A stretch of DNA of 9,929 nt from JBGCDD01 sp045105075 (GTDB lineage Bacteria; Pseudomonadota; Alphaproteobacteria; Rhodobacterales; Rhodobacteraceae). Positions 7,514-9,929 of the stretch are shown here, piece by piece. The notes beneath the pieces are model-generated. The model was not told the DNA's origin. It saw nothing but the letters and a program-made list of their open reading frames with translations, and ran no database searches. The translations under genes were made by a program, and so were the position numbers. Positions within the stretch are counted from its first letter, which is position 1. Every line of letters begins with the position of its first letter. Location of the stretch: assembly GCA_045105075.1 (NCBI GenBank), contig JBGCDD010000167.1:1-9929 (forward strand). Reading direction: 5' to 3'.

Positions 7514-8021
7514 CTGTGTCGCGCGGAGGCATCACAAAATGCCCCGTTGCTTCGGCAAACAGGCGCGCGCGATTGTCCTGCCACCCTTCAACCCGCACCG
7601 AGGCATAGCGCCGCCCGGCGCGGTTCACCGTGGCGCGCGCGTAAGCATCGCGCGGCAAACCCGAACGCAGATAATCGACGGTGAAATCCACAGTTTTGGG
7701 CTGGCGCGGAAGCGCTTCGGGCGCGGTGTTTTCCAGATCAAGCGCGCCGGATTCGATGTCATCCCACAGCATCGCCCAACTCAGCGTCATCACCGCCGTC
7801 ACCTCGAGGAATGCCGCCGTGACACCACCATGGATCGCGGGCAAAAGCGGGTTGCCGATCAGTTTGTCGTCGTAATTCAGCACGCCAGTCAGCTCGTCAC
7901 CGCGCCGCTCGAAGGTGATGCCGAGGAACTGAACATAAGGAATACCCTGCACCAAGGCACTTAACGCAGCGTCGCGGCGTTGTTTGACCACCTGAACCGG
8001 CTCGGGCCGTGCGCGTGCCAT
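7506..8021 (-). CDS. PaaI-like hotdog-fold thioesterase (first of two)
   Basis: The 171-residue protein has one hotdog domain. The signature IHGGVTAAFLE lies at about 63-73, with His64-Gly65-Gly66 and Glu73 at the usual acidic catalytic position. DFTVDYLRSG (about 111-120) is the second family block. By family knowledge such enzymes hydrolyse acyl-CoA or aryl-CoA thioesters in the cytoplasm; the substrate is unknown. A stretch of about 15-20 residues between these blocks (around 83-105) is longer than in the neighbour paralogue and may form a lid or dimer contact (inference). The start shares a base with the stop of the preceding thioesterase gene (TGATG), and its own end overlaps the MATE start, so all three are probably translated in a coupled way. 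Confidence 0.9.
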   Translation of the reverse strand: MARARPEPVQVVKQRRDAALSALVQGIPYVQFLGITFERRGDELTGVLNYDDKLIGNPLLPAIHGGVTAAFLEVTAVMTLSWAMLWDDIESGALDLENTAPEALPRQPKTVDFTVDYLRSGLPRDAYARATVNRAGRRYASVRVEGWQDNRARLFAEATGHFVMPPRDTDG

Positions 8022-8440
8022 CAGTTGCGTTCCACAGTGAAGGCGCCAGTGGCGGTGGCCACGGGATGGTCGGCATCGGCGTCGGTTGCCGTCGCGCGCA
8101 CAAAGGCGACCGAGCGGGTGACGTGATAACAGGTGGCGGTGGTTGTGATTTTCTGGCCCGGGGTGGCCGAACGCATATAGTCAATGCGCAGATCGATGGT
8201 GGCGGTGGCACCGGGCACATCCGGGTGGCTGATCACTGCGGCACCGCAACAGGTGTCCATCAGGGCCGACACCGCGCCGCCATGGATCACGCCGGTGCGC
8301 GGATCGCCCACCAGCCTGGCGTCATAGGGCATGTGGATCACCGCCGTGCCATCCGAAATCTCGGACAGTTCCATGCCCAAGGCACGTGCATGCGGAATCG
8401 CCTCGATGAATTGGCGGGTGAATTTCAGTTTGTCGACCAT
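8021..8440 (-). CDS. PaaI-like hotdog-fold thioesterase (second of two)
   Basis: From the ATG at 8440 the protein is 139 residues, a normal single hotdog domain. The motif GVIHGGAVSALMDT (50-63) contains His53-Gly54-Gly55 and the acidic Asp62. LRIDYMRSA is the second conserved block, and the end (ATGAFTVE) matches the usual last strand. It probably hydrolyses short or aromatic acyl-CoA thioesters; the substrate is not known. The frame is open further upstream to 8620, but that part is basic, unlike the family, and overlaps the divergent MerR gene, so 8440 is taken as the start; a weak GGGGG lies about 10 bases before it. It is the first gene of the thioesterase-thioesterase-MATE operon and is divergent from the first MerR gene. 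Confidence 0.9.
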   Translation of the reverse strand: MVDKLKFTRQFIEAIPHARALGMELSEISDGTAVIHMPYDARLVGDPRTGVIHGGAVSALMDTCCGAAVISHPDVPGATATIDLRIDYMRSATPGQKITTTATCYHVTRSVAFVRATATDADADHPVATATGAFTVERN

Positions 8441-8507
8441 GGTGAAACGGCCCCCAGTGTTTGCACGCTTTATGATCAGGCCCGGCCCAAAAGGGCAAGC
8501 CCGAGTG

Positions 8508-8543
8508 TTGCGCTTGGATCGCGCACGGCTTACGCTTGGGATC
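8508..8543 (+). promoter_or_regulatory. candidate promoter and direct repeat in front of the first MerR gene
   Basis: TTGCGC (8508-8513), 17 bases, then TACGCT (8531-8536) gives a modest sigma-70-type promoter ending 22 bases before the ATG at 8559. Overlapping it are two near-identical copies of CGCTTGG(G)ATC at 8511-8520 and 8533-8543, 22 bp apart or about two DNA turns. They could be regulator binding sites on one helix face. Which protein binds them is unknown. Confidence 0.35.
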
Positions 8544-8558
8544 AACCGGGGGGATTTG

Positions 8559-8927
8559 ATGTCTGACACACGCTTGTCATTCAAGGAAATGTGCGCTGCA
8601 TTTGATGTGACACCTCGCACGCTTCGGTATTATGAATACATTGAGTTGCTCAAACCTGACCGGGAAGGGCGCGCACGGTTCTATGGCTCGCGCGAAGCGG
8701 CGCGGATGAAGTTGATTCTGCGGGGACGCAAGTTTGGCTTTCAGCTGGAAGATATTCGCCAATGGTTGCTGATCTACGAAAAGGAAGGCAACGCCGCGCA
8801 GATGGAAACCTTTGTGGAAATGGCCGACCGTCAGATGGGCGAATTGCAAGTGCAACGCCAACAGATCGACGAAGCGATGACCGAATTGCAAACTCTGCGC
8901 GATGAAACGGCACAGACTCTGGCCTAA
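8559..8927 (+). CDS. MerR-family transcriptional regulator (first of two)
   Basis: The 122-residue protein has an N-terminal MerR winged helix-turn-helix: FKEMCAAFDVTPRTLRYYE (8-26) covers the recognition helix, and the wing and second helix pair run to about residue 70 (LILRGRKFGFQLEDIRQW). The rest, about 85-120, is a charged coiled coil for dimerisation. There is no C-terminal effector domain and no metal-binding cysteine pair, so it is not a metal sensor of the classical kind. The ATG at 8559 is preceded by a G-rich Shine-Dalgarno-like stretch. Over residues 10-70 it is identical to the second MerR protein at 40 of 61 positions, which indicates gene duplication. It is divergent from the thioesterase operon, and either that operon or the acyl-CoA dehydrogenase genes may be its target (inference). 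Confidence 0.92.
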   Translation: MSDTRLSFKEMCAAFDVTPRTLRYYEYIELLKPDREGRARFYGSREAARMKLILRGRKFGFQLEDIRQWLLIYEKEGNAAQMETFVEMADRQMGELQVQRQQIDEAMTELQTLRDETAQTLA

Positions 8928-8948
8928 TCGATGCGGCGCATTTCATGA

Positions 8949-8975
8949 TAAGGTATGGAAAACCTTACCTATTTT
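8949..8975 (+). terminator. weak terminator-like hairpin after the first MerR gene
   Basis: TAAGGT (8949-8954) pairs with ACCTTA (8962-8967) around a 7-base loop, and TTTT follows at 8972-8975. The stem is short and AT-rich, so termination would be inefficient. It could instead be an operator. Confidence 0.3.
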
Positions 8976-9023
8976 ACAGTTCCCGCTTTTGGCTTGCCGA
9001 CATAAAGTTGCGTGTGACGCAGG

Positions 9024-9086
9024 GTGACGCGACTTGATCTTACGTCAACGTCAAAGTGACGCGACGTCTGACTTACGTAAACGTCA
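9024..9086. repeat. tandem ~31-bp repeat containing two ACGT-NN-ACGT operator-like dyads
   Basis: Copy 1 is 9024-9053 and copy 2 is 9056-9086. Each begins GTGACGCGAC, has 5 or 6 unrelated bases, and ends CTTACGT(C/A)AACGTCA; 24 of the 25 shared positions are identical. The inner part of each copy is a dyad T-N-ACGT-NN-ACGT-N-A, centred at 9046/9047 and 9079/9080, 33 bp apart. A further GTGACGC lies at 9014-9020. The placement, directly in front of a MerR regulator and acyl-CoA dehydrogenase operon, is what an autoregulated operator would show. Confidence 0.75.
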
Positions 9087-9103
9087 TCTGCGTGTTGTAT
9101 ATG
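9073..9103 (+). promoter_or_regulatory. candidate promoter for the second MerR / acyl-CoA dehydrogenase operon
   Basis: TTACGT (9073-9078) and TATATG (9098-9103) are separated by 19 bases, the long spacer typical of MerR-regulated promoters. The -35 lies inside the second ACGT dyad, so a bound regulator would contact or block RNA polymerase. Transcription would begin near 9110, leaving a leader of about 50 bases. The hexamer matches are only moderate. Confidence 0.45.
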
Positions 9104-9121
9104 TTCGCACGCAAGCGCAGA

Positions 9122-9139
9122 TGGGCGTCATGACACCCA
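9122..9139. promoter_or_regulatory. 18-bp near-palindrome in the leader of the second MerR gene
   Basis: TGGGCGTCATGACACCCA matches its own reverse complement at 8 of 9 half-site positions, with a perfect 8-bp core GTCATGAC. It has no loop, so a DNA-binding site is more likely than an RNA hairpin. It sits just after the predicted transcription start. A dyad this good is expected about once per 10 kb by chance, so position is the main argument for it. Confidence 0.3.
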
Positions 9140-9145
9140 GATGAC

Positions 9146-9150
9146 GAGAG
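9146..9150 (+). promoter_or_regulatory. ribosome binding site deciding the second MerR start
   Basis: GAGAG stands 8 bases before the ATG at 9159. It supports that start over in-frame ATGs at 9141 (no site) and 9174 (weak GAAG). Confidence 0.55.
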
Positions 9151-9158
9151 ACAAAGTG

Positions 9159-9560
9159 ATGACCGAAGTTTTGATGACCATCCGTGAAATGTGCGACGCG
9201 TTTGACGTCACCCCGCGCACGCTGCGCTTTTATGAATCCAAGGAACTTTTGTTTCCCCAGCGCGACGGGCAAAAGCGCCTGTTCACCAAACGCGACCGGG
9301 CCCGGCTGAAACTGATCCTGCGCGGCAAGCGCTTTGGCTTCAGCCTGGAAGAGATCCGCCAGCTGCTTGACCTGTATCATATGGGCGATCAGCAACACAC
9401 CCAGTTCGCACGCGCCTATGACATCGCCTGCGAACGTCTGTCCGATATGGAACGTCAGCGCGACGAGCTGACCCAGGCCATTGACGAGCTGAAAGAACAA
9501 CTGCGTTGGGGCGAGAAAATGATCGCTGCCAACTCCACCCGCGCCGAGGCCGCCGAATAA
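9159..9560 (+). CDS. MerR-family transcriptional regulator (second of two), possible LiuR-like regulator of acyl-CoA catabolism
   Basis: From the ATG at 9159 the protein is 133 residues and aligns end-to-end with the first MerR protein at its N-terminus. The helix-turn-helix IREMCDAFDVTPRTLRFYE occupies 8-26, the wing and second helices run to about 70, and a coiled coil fills about 85-125. It has no separate effector domain and no metal-site cysteine pattern. The gene is followed after 43 bases by an acyl-CoA dehydrogenase gene with no terminator between, so the two are probably one transcript. MerR proteins of the LiuR type control branched-chain amino acid and fatty acid breakdown in proteobacteria and, as I recall, bind ACGT-containing palindromes; the duplicated ACGT dyads upstream fit that. 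The specific identity as LiuR is inference. Confidence 0.92.
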   Translation: MTEVLMTIREMCDAFDVTPRTLRFYESKELLFPQRDGQKRLFTKRDRARLKLILRGKRFGFSLEEIRQLLDLYHMGDQQHTQFARAYDIACERLSDMERQRDELTQAIDELKEQLRWGEKMIAANSTRAEAAE

Positions 9561-9603
9561 CGGCCCCGGCCATTTCATGATCTGACCACCAGGGAGCATA
9601 CCC

Positions 9604-9929
9604 ATGCCACGCTACACCGCACCCACCAAAGACATCCAATTTGTGCTGCACGACGTGCTGAAAATCACCGAAGCCGGGATTCCTGGTTATGATGAACTGG
9701 AAGCCGATTTCACCGGCGCCATTCTGGAAGAAGCTGGCAAGATCAGCTCGGAAGTGTTGCAGCCGCTGAACGCAGTGGGCGATGTGGAAGGGTGCAAGCT
9801 GGAAAACGGCGTGGTGCGCACACCGACCGGGTTCAAAGCGGCGTTCGAGCAGGTCAAGGAAGGCGGCTGGCCCGGGCTGGACATGCCCGAGCAATATGGC
9901 GGCCAGAACATGCCCTATATCATCGGCAC
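9604..9929 (+). CDS. acyl-CoA dehydrogenase, N-terminal part (runs off the window)
   Basis: The first 108 codons are present. The start MPRYTAPTKDIQFVLHDVL is the short N-terminal extension found in the long (about 590-residue) acyl-CoA dehydrogenases, and the sequence continues into the all-alpha N-terminal domain (EEAGKISSEVLQPLN; later PEQYGGQNMPY). These FAD enzymes introduce the alpha-beta double bond in acyl-CoA, the first step of beta-oxidation. The same subfamily includes DmdC, the 3-methylmercaptopropionyl-CoA dehydrogenase of DMSP demethylation in roseobacters, so the substrate could be a fatty acyl-CoA or a methylthio acyl-CoA; this part cannot separate them. A clear GGGAG stands 7 bases before the ATG. 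The FAD site and catalytic glutamate lie outside the window. Confidence 0.93.
   Translation, partial: MPRYTAPTKDIQFVLHDVLKITEAGIPGYDELEADFTGAILEEAGKISSEVLQPLNAVGDVEGCKLENGVVRTPTGFKAAFEQVKEGGWPGLDMPEQYGGQNMPYIIG

Noticed and set aside
8485..8502. Mutually exclusive short hairpins GCCC-AAAA-GGGC and GGGC-AA-GCCC in the divergent gap
   Set aside because: Stems are only 4 bp and such runs are frequent in GC-rich DNA; no riboswitch or attenuator features accompany them.
8441..8620. N-terminal extension of the second thioesterase to an ATG at 8620
   Set aside because: The extra 60 residues are basic and unlike the family, and they overlap the start of the divergent MerR gene; ATG at 8440 gives a normal length.
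9562..9571. GGCCCCGGCC palindrome after the second MerR gene as a terminator
   Set aside because: The stem is too short, no T run follows, and the next gene has a strong ribosome binding site close behind, so read-through is expected.

Overview
The window reads as a chromosomal stretch of an alphaproteobacterium of the Rhodobacterales (Roseobacter-like) type. The grounds are high GC, tightly packed genes with overlapping stops and starts, a class 2 dihydroorotate dehydrogenase behind a DUF952 gene, and MerR regulators in front of a long-type acyl-CoA dehydrogenase. This placement rests on gene order and protein style; no 16S rRNA or other marker is present. No tRNA, rRNA, insertion sequence, CRISPR array or prophage gene was found.

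Left part (1-4680): the C-terminal end of a plus-strand gene, probably selD (selenophosphate synthetase), overlaps tail-to-tail with mnmH (tRNA 2-selenouridine synthase). If the selD call is right, the pair makes selenophosphate and uses it on tRNA. mnmH is last in a minus-strand run: periplasmic 5'-nucleotidase -> unknown polytopic membrane protein -> SRAP-domain abasic-site protein (YedK/HMCES type) -> mnmH. A plausible promoter lies in front of the nucleotidase. A perfect 11-bp GC-rich hairpin sits at the nucleotidase/membrane-protein junction, with the membrane gene's ribosome binding site in its stem and the likely start codon in its loop.

Middle (4799-8440): a DUF952 gene and pyrD form a translationally coupled plus-strand pair. 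pyrD ends one base before a convergent minus-strand operon of two different hotdog (PaaI-like) thioesterases and a DinF-like MATE exporter, whose reading frames overlap by 1 and 8 bases.

Right part (8559-9929): two tandem MerR-family regulators, clearly paralogous, precede a truncated acyl-CoA dehydrogenase gene (fatty acid, branched-chain or DmdC-like substrate). The 231-bp gap before the second MerR gene holds the clearest non-coding signal in the window: a tandem ~31-bp repeat, each copy ending in an ACGT-NN-ACGT dyad, 33 bp centre to centre, the second overlapping the likely -35 box. The dyad resembles what I recall of LiuR-type operators, which suggests autoregulation and control of the acyl-CoA dehydrogenase operon.

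Most of the window is ordinary housekeeping and catabolic content. I do not see a convincing new multi-gene system. The items most worth a second look are the duplicated operator, the start-codon hairpin and the unknown membrane protein.
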